In this document: piece by piece, positions 1 through 8,646 of the stretch
Layout of the letters: every line of letters begins with the position of its first letter
Position numbering within the stretch: position 1 is the stretch's first letter
NCBI GenBank assembly: GCA_947165255.1
Contig: CAMUZR010000010.1
Location: 1-64,000, forward strand
DNA from: an uncultured Bacteroidales bacterium
GTDB taxonomy: Bacteria; Bacteroidota; Bacteroidia; Bacteroidales; P3
DNA: 64,000 bases
Direction of reading: 5' to 3'
The notes under the pieces: generated by a model
Databases searched by the model: none
What the model was told of the DNA's origin: nothing
Seen by the model: the letters and a program-made list of their open reading frames with translations, nothing else
Program-made: the position numbers and the translations under genes

Positions 1-90
1 GCCGCGAGACGTGCTGCGGAGGAGAAGCGCCAAGCCGAAGAGGCTGCCGCAAGACGTGCTGCCGAGGAGAAGCGCAAGGCAGCTGCTGCC
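1..90 (+). repeat. Two 45-bp tandem repeats inside coding sequence
   Basis: Bases 1-45 and 46-90 are near-identical units; the first 30 bases of each differ at only two positions, both silent. They encode a charged 15-residue repeat. More copies may lie upstream of the window edge. Confidence 0.8.
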
Positions 91-612
91 GCACTGGCCG
101 CCGCGGAGCTGAAACCAGTGTTTGCCCCAGAGGAACCTGCCAAAGCCGCAGAGTCGGTGATGGAGCCCCAGCTGGAGAAATTGGCCGGCAACCCTAACGA
201 CGAGTTGTTTGCCGAGGGCGCAGCCCCTGTGACGGGCAAGAAAGAGCGTCGGCAAGAGACTTCGCTCTTCGACTTCATTAGCAAGGAGCAGGGCGGCCAG
301 CACAAACGCACTTTGGCCGACATGCTGAACCACCCCGCGCACAATGTTGAGGAGCAGTTGGACAGCAAGGTGCGCGCCAAGAAGGTGGACGACCTGCGCA
401 CGATTATCAATATCAACGATAAGTTCAGTTTTATGAGCGAGTTGTTCCATAACAACATGAAGGCTTATAACGACTTTATTCTGCGCCTGAACGCTACCGC
501 CGAACGTGCCGAGGCACTGGACTATGTGAAGACGGTGGCCGAGGAGTATAAGTGGGACGAAGGATCAGTGGTGGTGAAGAGTTTCTATAAGATTTTCGAC
601 CGTAAATTTTGA
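1..612 (+). CDS. C-terminal part of an unknown Ala/Glu/Arg-rich protein (5' end outside window)
   Basis: The frame is open from the first base, so the gene starts upstream of the window; the GTG at 118 is only an internal codon. The first 30 visible codons are two copies of a 15-residue unit (AARRAAEEKR plus five variable residues), typical of a charged helical or coiled-coil linker. A more ordered C-terminal part of about 100 residues follows (from about base 270) with the segment IININDKFSFMSELF. I recall similar C-terminal segments on uncharacterised Bacteroidota proteins, but know no function for them. It ends at a TGA just before gmk and probably shares its transcript. Function unknown; the coding call is secure, the product is not. 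Confidence 0.8.
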   Translation, partial: AARRAAEEKRQAEEAAARRAAEEKRKAAAAALAAAELKPVFAPEEPAKAAESVMEPQLEKLAGNPNDELFAEGAAPVTGKKERRQETSLFDFISKEQGGQHKRTLADMLNHPAHNVEEQLDSKVRAKKVDDLRTIININDKFSFMSELFHNNMKAYNDFILRLNATAERAEALDYVKTVAEEYKWDEGSVVVKSFYKIFDRKF

Positions 613-614
613 GT

Positions 615-1187
615 ATGGACAATCGCAAGGCTATTCTTTTTTCGGCCCCCTCGGGCAGTGGCAAGACCACTATTATCCGTGAGATTTTGAAGCGGTTTGA
701 CTGCTTCGAGTTCTCTATCTCGGCCACCAGCCGCCAGCCCCGCGAGGGTGAACGCGACGGGGTGGACTACTATTTCCTCAGCCCCGAGGAGTTCCAACGC
801 CGAGTGCAGGCAGGCGAGTTCCTGGAATGGGAGGAGGTGTACGCCAATGTCTGCTACGGTACCCTGAAGTCGGAGATAGACCGCATTTGGAAGAACGGAC
901 ACGTGATTATTTTCGACGTGGACGTGAACGGCGGCATGAATATTAAGAAGTATTTCGGTCCCGACGCACTGGCCCTGTTTGTGATGCCGCCCAGCGTGGA
1001 GGTGTTGGAGCAGCGTCTGCGCAGCCGCGGCACGGAGAGCGAGGAGGCCATTGTGAAGCGCCTGGCCCGCAGCGCTGCCGAATTGGAGAAGGCTCCGCTG
1101 TTTGACGTTACGATTGTGAACGACGTGCTGGGCGATGCCGTGGACCAGACCCAGAAGGTGATTAATAACTACTTGAGCGTCGGGTAA
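615..1187 (+). CDS. gmk: Guanylate kinase
   Basis: Guanylate kinase converts GMP and ATP to GDP and ADP, an essential step of guanine nucleotide supply in the cytoplasm. The P-loop SAPSGSGKTT lies at about residues 10-19, followed by the GMP-binding region with SATSRQPREGE and GVDYYFLS, all typical of the family. The length of 190 residues is normal. I place the start at ATG 615; an in-frame TTG at 609 overlaps the previous stop and is less likely. The gene lies two bases after the preceding stop codon and 9 bases before mreC, so it is almost certainly cotranscribed with both. Confidence 0.97.
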   Translation: MDNRKAILFSAPSGSGKTTIIREILKRFDCFEFSISATSRQPREGERDGVDYYFLSPEEFQRRVQAGEFLEWEEVYANVCYGTLKSEIDRIWKNGHVIIFDVDVNGGMNIKKYFGPDALALFVMPPSVEVLEQRLRSRGTESEEAIVKRLARSAAELEKAPLFDVTIVNDVLGDAVDQTQKVINNYLSVG

Positions 1188-1192
1188 GGAGG
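1186..1192 (+). promoter_or_regulatory. Shine-Dalgarno-like ribosome binding site for mreC
   Basis: AAGGAGG lies four bases before a GTG start and overlaps the end of gmk. Such a strong site is unusual in Bacteroidota and supports GTG 1197 as the start; the ATG at 1195 runs into a stop after five codons. Confidence 0.7.
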
Positions 1193-1196
1193 GGAT

Positions 1197-2039
1197 GTGG
1201 AATCGTTACTAGCATTTATTAAGCGGTTTAACTATGTGTTGGTGTTTCTAGTGCTGGAAGTGCTGGCGCTGGTGTTTATTTCGCAGAATAGCAACTACCA
1301 GGGGTCGAAGCTGGTGCATCTGGGCAATGCCGTGGCGGGACGCTGTTACGGCATGGCTTCTAGGGTGGGCGACTATTTCGGCCTGCGTAGCGAGAACGAC
1401 CGCCTGGCGGCGGAGAATGCCGCCCTGCGCGCCCAGCTGGAGTCGTCGTATATAAGCTATAACATGCGCACTTTCACCCGCGAGGACACGGTGTATAAGC
1501 AGCGCTACAGCTATACGGAAGCCCAGGTGGTGAAGAATTCGTGGAATAGACGCGATAACTATATTATGATTAATAAGGGGCGGCTGCAGGGCATCAGACC
1601 CGACCAAGCCGTCATCTCGCCCCAGGGCATTGTGGGCGTGGTGGTGTCGGGCACCGATAACTTTTCTACCATTATGCCCGTGCTGCACTCGAACAGCCGC
1701 AACAGCGTGAAAATCCCGCGCATCAATACGAACGGCTCGCTGGTGTGGAATGGTGGCGATTTCCGCTATGCGACGCTGATTGACATTCCGACCACGTATA
1801 AACTTTACAAGAACGACACGGTGGTGACGAGCGGCATGGCCAACGATTTTCCGGAAGGGGTGATGGTGGGCTTTGTGGAAAGCGCCACCAGCGAGAGCGG
1901 CAGCGGCTTCTATACCATAAAGGTACGGCTGGCTACGGAGTTTACAAAGCTGGACCACGTGTATATTATTGATAACCATTTTAAGGCCGAGCAGGATTCG
2001 CTGATGGCCAGGACGCAGCAGGAGGGCGAGCAGCAATGA
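1197..2039 (+). CDS. mreC: Rod shape-determining protein MreC
   Basis: MreC is a periplasmic bitopic protein of the elongasome that links MreB to the peptidoglycan synthases. The 280-residue protein has a short cytoplasmic start, one transmembrane helix at about residues 10-28, a coiled-coil stretch around residues 65-85 (SENDRLAAENAALRAQLE) and then the beta-rich MreC core with GRLQGIRPDQAVISPQGIVG. Translation starts at GTG 1197 behind a strong Shine-Dalgarno site. It overlaps mreD by four bases (ATGA). Unusually, neither mreB nor mrdA/rodA is beside it in this window. Confidence 0.95.
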   Translation: MESLLAFIKRFNYVLVFLVLEVLALVFISQNSNYQGSKLVHLGNAVAGRCYGMASRVGDYFGLRSENDRLAAENAALRAQLESSYISYNMRTFTREDTVYKQRYSYTEAQVVKNSWNRRDNYIMINKGRLQGIRPDQAVISPQGIVGVVVSGTDNFSTIMPVLHSNSRNSVKIPRINTNGSLVWNGGDFRYATLIDIPTTYKLYKNDTVVTSGMANDFPEGVMVGFVESATSESGSGFYTIKVRLATEFTKLDHVYIIDNHFKAEQDSLMARTQQEGEQQ

Positions 2040-2551
2040 CAAGACTGATACTATCGAATGTTTTTCGGTTCATAGCCCTGATTATTCTGCAGGTGCTGGT
2101 GCTGAACTATGTCTATTTGGGCGGATATGTGCTGCCGTTTGTGTATATTTTGGGTGTGCTGATGCTGCCTACTAATTTCGGTAAGATTCCCACCCTGCTG
2201 GTGGCCTTTGTGGCAGGTATGCTGGTGGACCTTTTCTGCAATATACCCGGTTTCCATACGTTCACCTGCACGATGATGGCGATGGCCCGCATCGTGTTCG
2301 GCGACAGAATGCTCACTCAGGGCGACCCGGATGCCGTTATAGAGGCCCCGAGTGTGCGCGAGGTACCTTTCCAGACGTTTATGGGCTATGCGTTCCTGAT
2401 GTCGCTGGTCTACTGCGTCACCTACGGCCTGCTGGAGGCTTTCAGTTTTGGTAACTTTTGGATGACATTGCTGTCGATGGTTATCAACACGGTGGTGACG
2501 TGGGTGCTGATTCTGCTCTGCCAGCTGCTGGTTTTCCCACAAAAGAAATAG
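2036..2551 (+). CDS. mreD: Rod shape-determining membrane protein MreD
   Basis: MreD is the small polytopic inner-membrane partner of MreC. The 171 residues form several hydrophobic segments (about residues 10-30, 35-70, 120-140 and 145-168), with the usual short soluble loops. The start ATG overlaps the mreC stop (ATGA), indicating translational coupling. Identification rests on hydropathy, length and position after mreC, since MreD sequences are poorly conserved. Confidence 0.9.
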   Translation: MTRLILSNVFRFIALIILQVLVLNYVYLGGYVLPFVYILGVLMLPTNFGKIPTLLVAFVAGMLVDLFCNIPGFHTFTCTMMAMARIVFGDRMLTQGDPDAVIEAPSVREVPFQTFMGYAFLMSLVYCVTYGLLEAFSFGNFWMTLLSMVINTVVTWVLILLCQLLVFPQKK

Positions 2552-2555
2552 CCGT

Positions 2556-4886
2556 ATGAGAAGGTTTTGTTCCATACTGACGTTGCTGCTTCTAGCCGTA
2601 AGCCTGAGGGCACAGGTGGCCATTGGCGAGTGGCGCGACCATAGTTCGTTTGTAGGTGTCCGGCAGGTGTGTGCAGGACAGGAGAGGGTGTATGCGGCCA
2701 CCCGCATGGCTATGTTTGCATACGAACGTGGGGAATATGCTGCTAGGCCGTTGACTAAACGGACGGGACTGACCGACGTGGGTGTGGGTTCGGTAGCCTA
2801 TGACGACCGCCTGGGCTGCATGGTGGTGGCCTATGGTAATTCGTCCGTCGACATATTACGGGACGGCGGGGTGAACCACATTGCCGACATACGCTACAGC
2901 AGTATCAGCGGCGATAGGAAGATATACCATGTGCGCTTCGATGGCGAGATGGCCTATCTGGCCACCGGATTCGGCATTGTGGTGGTAGACCTCGGTCGGA
3001 AGGAGATTGTGGAGACTTACTATCTGGGACAGCACGGCACGGCAATGCCCATATACGACGTGGCTTTTACCGACAGCCTGATAGTGGCTGCGACGGACGA
3101 CGGGGTGCTCTTTGCCCCCAAGGGAAGCAGCCGACTGCGCATTGCCGATATATGGCAGCGCGACACGCTCTCGCCCCTGCAGGGAATGTCGGTGCGTATG
3201 CTGGAGGAAAGCCGTGGACGGCTTGTGGCCGCGGCCTGTTACGACAATCCCGACAGCATGACGGTTTTCTTTCAGCAGTATGACGGCAGCTGGGACAACC
3301 GCGGAGTGAGCCGGGTGGTGTCGCTGCGGTGCCACAACGGATACGTGCTGCTGAACCATTTTGACCGTATAGAGATTTTTGACGAGGACTTCCAAAAACA
3401 GGCCGACCTTGCCAACATACCCCAATATGGCATGGCTGCGTGGGATGCCGATATAGACGCCGACGGAACCCTATGGGTGGGTCATGTGTGGGCCGGGCTG
3501 CTGCGGATGCCTGCGGGCTATGCCGAGGCCGAGTCGATATATCCCGCAGGACCGGCCACGGACGATAACGTCTACAGCCTTACGGCCACTGGGGAGCGCC
3601 TGTATGTGTGCCCCGGAGGGAAACAGCCGACCTATGCAAGCTCGTTTATCGACGGTGGGATGGCCATTTTCGATAACGGCAAGAAGAGGTGGTCTTCAAT
3701 GGGGCGAGGCGGGGTAACGTCCCGCTTTATGGATGTGCTGAACATGGCCGTGGACCCACTGGACAGACACCACGTGAGTGCCACTTCGTGGGGATTCGGC
3801 GTGTTGGATATACGGGACGATGTGGCACAGACCCTCTTTGACGAGTCTAATACCGACGGGGCGCTTGTGCCCTATAGAATGGGCGATTTTGTCCATTTGC
3901 GCGTGTCGGGTCTGGCATACGACCGAGAGGGGAACCTATGGGTGACCAACTCGCTGGTGAATAACGGGCTGGCGGTGTGCTACCGCAGTGGCGAATGGGC
4001 TTCGTTTGACATCACGCCGCTGTTCAACGGTTTGCGCGGCGAGCAGTTGGAGATTGATAAGATTTTGTGGGACAGCGTGTACGGATATAAGTGGTTTGCC
4101 GGACGCGCTAACCGCATATACGTGCATGACGGTGAAGGCCGCATGGCATACGTAAATCCCAACCAAGGCAGCCGACTGGAGACCCATGCGGTGAACTGCA
4201 TGGTGCAGGACCGGTCGGGCGACATCTGGTTTGGGACGGACAAGGGCATTAAGGTGATTTACGACGGCTATCGCGCCTTTGCCAACGGAGGGCGCGGCGA
4301 GCAGTCGCCGGTGACGTGCAGCAATATATTGTATAGTGAGGACGGCATATATGAGTACCTGATGGCATACGAGGGCATCACCTGTATGGCCGTGGACGGA
4401 GCCAACCGGAAATGGGTGGGCACCACGAATAATGGCCTTTACCTCGTCTCGGCCAACGGCTTGGAGGAGCTGGCTCACTTCACTACCGCCAATAGTCCCC
4501 TCTATTCCGACAAGATTTCTACGTTGGCAGTGCACCCTGAGACAGGCGTGGTGTATATAGGTACTGCATACGGTCTGCAAAGTTACCGCTCTACCGCCAC
4601 GGCGGCCGAGAACCTGCCGTCGGCTAATATTTACGCTTTTCCCAATCCTGTCCGCCCGGATTACGAAGGGCCGATAGCCATTAAGGGTTTCATGAGGGAT
4701 GCATTGGTGCATGTGACCGACACACGCGGCCATGTGGTCTTTTCTACTACCGCCCAAGGGGGACAGGCTATATGGAACGGACGTACCGTCAATGGCGACA
4801 GGGTGGCCAGCGGCACCTATTATGTGTTTGCCTCCGACACAGGCGGCACTATGCGGTCGGTGGCTAAGATATTAATTGTAAGATAA
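2556..4886 (+). CDS. porZ: PorZ-like two-propeller T9SS surface protein
   Basis: PorZ is a cell-surface component of the T9SS attachment complex that, in Porphyromonas, helps supply anionic lipopolysaccharide to the sortase PorU. The 776-residue protein has a signal peptide (about residues 1-20 ending LRAQ), the opening motif VAIGEWRDHSS, and repeated propeller-blade signatures such as GDIWFGTDKGIKVI and NRKWVGTTNNGLYLV. The last about 85 residues resemble a T9SS C-terminal domain (NIYAFPNPVRPDYEG, then ASGTYYVFAS) and end in ILIVR. Length and layout agree with the known family. It starts four bases after mreD and stops two bases before recO, so a secretion gene sits inside a housekeeping operon. 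Confidence 0.85.
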   Translation: MRRFCSILTLLLLAVSLRAQVAIGEWRDHSSFVGVRQVCAGQERVYAATRMAMFAYERGEYAARPLTKRTGLTDVGVGSVAYDDRLGCMVVAYGNSSVDILRDGGVNHIADIRYSSISGDRKIYHVRFDGEMAYLATGFGIVVVDLGRKEIVETYYLGQHGTAMPIYDVAFTDSLIVAATDDGVLFAPKGSSRLRIADIWQRDTLSPLQGMSVRMLEESRGRLVAAACYDNPDSMTVFFQQYDGSWDNRGVSRVVSLRCHNGYVLLNHFDRIEIFDEDFQKQADLANIPQYGMAAWDADIDADGTLWVGHVWAGLLRMPAGYAEAESIYPAGPATDDNVYSLTATGERLYVCPGGKQPTYASSFIDGGMAIFDNGKKRWSSMGRGGVTSRFMDVLNMAVDPLDRHHVSATSWGFGVLDIRDDVAQTLFDESNTDGALVPYRMGDFVHLRVSGLAYDREGNLWVTNSLVNNGLAVCYRSGEWASFDITPLFNGLRGEQLEIDKILWDSVYGYKWFAGRANRIYVHDGEGRMAYVNPNQGSRLETHAVNCMVQDRSGDIWFGTDKGIKVIYDGYRAFANGGRGEQSPVTCSNILYSEDGIYEYLMAYEGITCMAVDGANRKWVGTTNNGLYLVSANGLEELAHFTTANSPLYSDKISTLAVHPETGVVYIGTAYGLQSYRSTATAAENLPSANIYAFPNPVRPDYEGPIAIKGFMRDALVHVTDTRGHVVFSTTAQGGQAIWNGRTVNGDRVASGTYYVFASDTGGTMRSVAKILIVR

Positions 4887-4888
4887 AA

Positions 4889-5623
4889 GTGACTCCGACA
4901 CTCTCTACTCCAGCCTTGGTGCTGCACACTACGCAGTATGCCGAAACCTCGGTGATAGCCAAAATATTCACACGGCAACTTGGGGTGCGCTCCTATATAC
5001 TGAAGGGAGTGCGCAAGGGTGGGAGTCGCACGAAACAGAACTTGCTGCAGCCACTGAGCTATCTGGACTTGGTGGTGTATAACAACCCGAAGACGCAGCT
5101 GAACTACCTGAAGGAGATAGCGCCCCACGGCGGTGCCGTGCCACGGATATCGGAGGATATGTCGGACGAGGCGGTACACAACGCGCTGCGGTTCTTTATG
5201 ACGGAACTGCTCTACAAGACTCTGCGTGAGGAGGAGCCGATGCCGGAACTGTTTGACTACGTGGTGGACAGCGTACAGTTCAAGGGGGACGGTCGGTCGC
5301 TTTCGCACCAGCCGATACTGTTCCTGCTGACGGTGTCGCGCTACCTGGGCATTGAACCACTGGACAACTACAGCCAGCGCGAGCCCCTGTTCGACCAACA
5401 GGGCGGTCGTTTCTGTTTTGGCGGAGAGAACACACTCGGCGCGGGCACGTCACAGTTGCTGCATTATTACCTGCAGGCTGTCAATGGCGACGAGCCGGCA
5501 CCGTTGACCACGCTCTCTCAGCGCACCGAGCTGATAAATAGTTTGCTGGATTATTTCCAGATGCATCTTACGGAATTTCGAAATTTTAAATCACACGAAA
5601 TATTACATACGGTATTACAATAA
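4889..5623 (+). CDS. recO: DNA repair protein RecO
   Basis: RecO works with RecR to load RecA on SSB-coated single-stranded DNA during gap repair. The N-terminal OB-fold is seen in TPALVLHTTQYAETSVIAKI and GVRSYILKGVRKG, followed by the helical C-terminal part. The 244-residue length is normal for the Bacteroidota version. The start is GTG 4889, two bases after the porZ stop, with no Shine-Dalgarno site. It is followed after five bases by the protease gene, so all three are probably one transcript. Confidence 0.93.
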   Translation: MTPTLSTPALVLHTTQYAETSVIAKIFTRQLGVRSYILKGVRKGGSRTKQNLLQPLSYLDLVVYNNPKTQLNYLKEIAPHGGAVPRISEDMSDEAVHNALRFFMTELLYKTLREEEPMPELFDYVVDSVQFKGDGRSLSHQPILFLLTVSRYLGIEPLDNYSQREPLFDQQGGRFCFGGENTLGAGTSQLLHYYLQAVNGDEPAPLTTLSQRTELINSLLDYFQMHLTEFRNFKSHEILHTVLQ

Positions 5624-5628
5624 TTATT

Positions 5629-7974
5629 ATGAATATGAAAAGGTTTTTTACTGCATTATTGATTGTGCTCTGCAGCCTTCCGGCCATGAGCCAGTCGTGC
5701 TATTGGGTGTTTCTCACCGACAAGCAGGGGGTGACTTTCGACCCCTATAGTTATTTCGACGCCAAGGCCATCGAGCGCTACCAGCAGAACGGTGCCGACC
5801 TGTATGACATCACCAACTATCCCCTTAACGGCAGCTATGTCAGTCGTGTTGACGCCATTGCCACCGAGGAGGTGGGACAGAGCCGCTGGCTGAATGCAGT
5901 GGCCGTGATGGCCACCGCCGAGCAAATCAGTCAGATTGAACAGCTGCCTTTCGTCAGCAACACACAAATCATTGCCAGCGAGATGCAAATGGCTGCCTGC
6001 CGAGAGGCTGCCAATGCTGAGGCCGCGGAAGTATTGGCAGCGGATGAGTTGCCAGAGCTTACCAACCAGTTGGTGCGTATGCAAGGCGAGTTGTTCCGTG
6101 AGAAGGGTATTGATGGCAAGGGCATCCGCATTGCCGTGCTTGACGGTGGTTTCCCCCGTGTCAATACGCACAATGCCTTTAAGCATCTGCGCGACAATAA
6201 CCGTATCTTGGACACTTGGAACTTCCCCAACAAGAAGGCCGATGTCTACGGTTGGAACAGCCACGGATTGAGCACCCTATCCTGTATCACCGGCATTATT
6301 GACGGGCAGCAGCTGGGGTTGGCCACAGGGTCGGAGTTTCTGCTTTACCGTACCGAAGTGGAGGCAGAACCGTTCAAGGAAGAGGTGTGGTGGATGCAGG
6401 CCATGGAACGTGCCGACCAGCACGGTGCAAACCTTATCAGCAGCTCTTTGGGCTACGGTAAGGAACGCTATTTCACGCGCGACATGGACGGTACTTCCTA
6501 TGTGGCCAAGGCCGGCAACATCGCTGCCCGCAAGGGCATACTGGTGGTGAACTCGGCCGGCAATGAGGCCGACAGCCGCCAGTGGAAGACCATTATTACT
6601 CCAGCCGATGCCGACAGTGTGCTCTGCGTGGGCGGCATTGAGTCAGATAATGAGCACTATCGCCATATCAGTTTCAGCTCTTTCGGTCCTTCGGCCGACG
6701 GCCGTTTGAAACCCAACGTGAGTGCCTACGGTCATGCCTTGGCAGCGGCCAATGGAGGCGACAGCAAGACAAGCTGGGTTTACGGCACCTCTTTTTCCTG
6801 CCCACTTACCTCTGGATTTGCCGCCTGCGCCTGGCAGATGTGCAAGGGAAAGACTGCCATGGAAATGATGGATCTGATTCAAAAGTCGGCCGACCTTTAC
6901 CCATATTATGATTACGCCTTGGGCTATGGAGTGCCGCAAGCCTCATTTTTTGTTAACGGCCCTGCCAAGAAAGCACCCACGTTTAAGTTCACCGACACAA
7001 AGGAATATGTGCAAGTCCAGCTGCTGGAGAAGGCTCCATTGGCTACCATTTTTTTTAATAAGCAGCGCCCCGACGGCACATTGGTGAAGTACTCGAGCGT
7101 GGAGTTTGAAAATATTACCCCAGGGGACATCCTCCAGTTCCACAAGGGCTGTCTCGACAGCTGTACGCTCAACGTAAGCTATAACGGTTATACCACCTCA
7201 TACCGCTTGAGCAAGGAGGACCGGTATGCCATGCAGTGGGAACGCCGCGAGTTTACCCCAGAATACCAGACGGAAAGCGCGGAACTCACCAATCGCTATA
7301 ACTATAGCCGCACTGCGGCCGATTTGGTTCCAGCCAAGTGGGGAAAAAATGCCGAATGGGAGGGAGGTTTCTACCTGATGTATGGTTTGAATGTGCCCAC
7401 ACGGTCGAATGAGAAGACTGTCAACCTGTGGTCGCCCGCATTCCATGTCGGATACCGTCTGTTACATTCCTTCACTAAGAGCTATAAAATAGGTCTTGGA
7501 GTGGAATACGCCTTGGGTAATTTTAACTACCCCACTGACAAAAGCAATCGATTGGATCAGCTGTATGCCATAGACCAGAACGGGATAGGCAAGAAACAGT
7601 ACCGCCATAACGAGTTTGCTTTCGAACTCTTCCAGAGGGTGCGTATTACCCCTACCGGGGGATTGGTGGCTAACGGCATCCATTGGGATTTGGGCCTTTA
7701 TGGCAGCCTTGGCTGGGACAAATACGGCGTTCGTTACGACACTTATAACTACGCCTCAAGTGCACAGATAGACATCCGTGGTCCCCACAATCTCGACAAT
7801 AACCTCTTCAATTGGGGATTCACAACCCGCCTCACCTACGACTGGATTGGCATTTATGCCCGCTACCGCATGACGGACTTGATCTTGGGGGATGAAAAGA
7901 TAGATGTCTGTTCTCCTACCGCTTTCCACCTCTACCTTCCCCGTCTTGAAGTGGGCCTGCAGATAACACTTTAA
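5629..7974 (+). CDS. S8 (subtilisin-like) serine protease with C-terminal beta-barrel-like region
   Basis: The protein has 781 residues with a signal peptide of about 21 residues (ending AMSQ) and a propeptide-like region up to about residue 150. The catalytic triad of the subtilase family is visible: Asp172 in AVLDGG, His212 in NSHGLST and Ser388 in GTSFSCP, with the oxyanion Asn312 in NSAGNEA. Beyond about residue 570 the sequence changes to alternating aromatic and polar strands (for example GGFYLMYGLNVP and YKIGLGVEYALGNF) and ends PRLEVGLQITL, which looks like an outer-membrane barrel end. No T9SS C-terminal domain is seen. It closes the operon; a terminator follows at 8003-8041. Protease identity is secure; the barrel reading is inference. 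Confidence 0.88.
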   Translation: MNMKRFFTALLIVLCSLPAMSQSCYWVFLTDKQGVTFDPYSYFDAKAIERYQQNGADLYDITNYPLNGSYVSRVDAIATEEVGQSRWLNAVAVMATAEQISQIEQLPFVSNTQIIASEMQMAACREAANAEAAEVLAADELPELTNQLVRMQGELFREKGIDGKGIRIAVLDGGFPRVNTHNAFKHLRDNNRILDTWNFPNKKADVYGWNSHGLSTLSCITGIIDGQQLGLATGSEFLLYRTEVEAEPFKEEVWWMQAMERADQHGANLISSSLGYGKERYFTRDMDGTSYVAKAGNIAARKGILVVNSAGNEADSRQWKTIITPADADSVLCVGGIESDNEHYRHISFSSFGPSADGRLKPNVSAYGHALAAANGGDSKTSWVYGTSFSCPLTSGFAACAWQMCKGKTAMEMMDLIQKSADLYPYYDYALGYGVPQASFFVNGPAKKAPTFKFTDTKEYVQVQLLEKAPLATIFFNKQRPDGTLVKYSSVEFENITPGDILQFHKGCLDSCTLNVSYNGYTTSYRLSKEDRYAMQWERREFTPEYQTESAELTNRYNYSRTAADLVPAKWGKNAEWEGGFYLMYGLNVPTRSNEKTVNLWSPAFHVGYRLLHSFTKSYKIGLGVEYALGNFNYPTDKSNRLDQLYAIDQNGIGKKQYRHNEFAFELFQRVRITPTGGLVANGIHWDLGLYGSLGWDKYGVRYDTYNYASSAQIDIRGPHNLDNNLFNWGFTTRLTYDWIGIYARYRMTDLILGDEKIDVCSPTAFHLYLPRLEVGLQITL

Positions 7975-8002
7975 GCAAGATAATCCCCAACTCATAATCC
8001 AT

Positions 8003-8041
8003 ACGCAGGGCAGTGGGCAATTCCACTGTCCTGCGTTTTTT
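8003..8041 (+). terminator. Intrinsic terminator after the protease gene
   Basis: A 14-bp stem with one G-U pair (ACGCAGGGCAGTGG with CCACTGTCCTGCGT, loop GCAATT) runs directly into a T-tract. Confidence 0.88.
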
Positions 8042-8293
8042 ATCCCATAGCGCAACTTTTTTCTTGCTGGATGAGAAAAATACGTGGTGCAGACGTACGG
8101 GATTGAACAGTTGGCAATTGTACCGTTCGGTTTTAAGCCAGGGTGATGGAAAGGTACCCGCATATCAGATCAGGGCGCTATGAAGATAATAGATAGTGTT
8201 TCTTGTCGAAACGGAATTATTGTTTTATTGAGCCAAGAAGTTAATATCAATTCTGGAAATGGCTGTTGCGAAGAATCGAGCCAGAAAGAAATT
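8042..8293. other. Non-coding gap with no recognised feature
   Basis: Between the terminator and the promoter of the MNT gene there is no convincing ORF. A stretch at about 8079-8102 (TGGTGCAGACGTACGGGATTG) resembles the 3' end of a minus-strand tRNA, but its T-stem does not pair and no matching 5' acceptor strand was found. Confidence 0.5.
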
Positions 8294-8325
8294 TTTGTCT
8301 GTTCCAATTATTATTCGTATTTTTG
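8294..8325 (+). promoter_or_regulatory. Bacteroidota-type promoter for the MNT/HEPN pair
   Basis: TTTG at 8294-8297 and TATTTTTG at 8318-8325 are separated by 20 bases, a full match to the TTTG/TAnnTTTG consensus. Transcription would begin near 8331, only a few bases before ATG 8335, which fixes that start and implies an almost leaderless mRNA. Confidence 0.8.
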
Positions 8326-8334
8326 CAATTTGAA

Positions 8335-8646
8335 ATGGACAAAGATAGTGTGCTAAATATGATACGTTCCACTGTGCGGGCAAAAGAACCTGACGCGGAG
8401 ATAATCCTTTACGGGTCGAGGGCTAGAGGTGATGCTCGGAAAGACTCGGATTGGGACGTCGTTGTTATTCTTAACAAACCCCCGATGCCGCACAAAGAAC
8501 GTTACGAGATTGCTTACGACTTGTGGCTCAAGGGTCAGGACGTTGGCGAAGAAATCAACACGCTTGTATATACAAAAGAGCAGTGGAACGAAGCTCCGCC
8601 GTCACTATTTAAACACAATGTTAGAGAGGAGGGTATAATAATATGA
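8335..8646 (+). CDS. MNT-type nucleotidyltransferase (putative antitoxin)
   Basis: This 103-residue protein belongs to the minimal nucleotidyltransferase family. The signature Gly27-Ser28 followed by the Asp39-x-Asp41 pair (GSRARGDARKDSDWDVVV) supplies the nucleotide and metal site of the polymerase-beta fold. Members paired with HEPN proteins act as antitoxins, in the studied MntA/HepT case by adding AMP to the toxin. I choose ATG 8335 because the promoter would initiate just upstream; a longer TTG start at 8266 lies before the promoter and is rejected. Its stop overlaps the HEPN start (ATGA), so the pair is translationally coupled. Confidence 0.85.
   Translation: MDKDSVLNMIRSTVRAKEPDAEIILYGSRARGDARKDSDWDVVVILNKPPMPHKERYEIAYDLWLKGQDVGEEINTLVYTKEQWNEAPPSLFKHNVREEGIII

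Noticed and set aside
8073..8110. Stretch resembling the 3' end of a minus-strand tRNA
   Set aside because: It has a TGGTGC-like end and GGGATTGAAC, but the T-stem does not pair and no matching 5' acceptor half or anticodon arm was found.
8266..8334. Longer TTG start of the MNT protein
   Set aside because: It would lie upstream of a full consensus promoter, so it would not be on the transcript.
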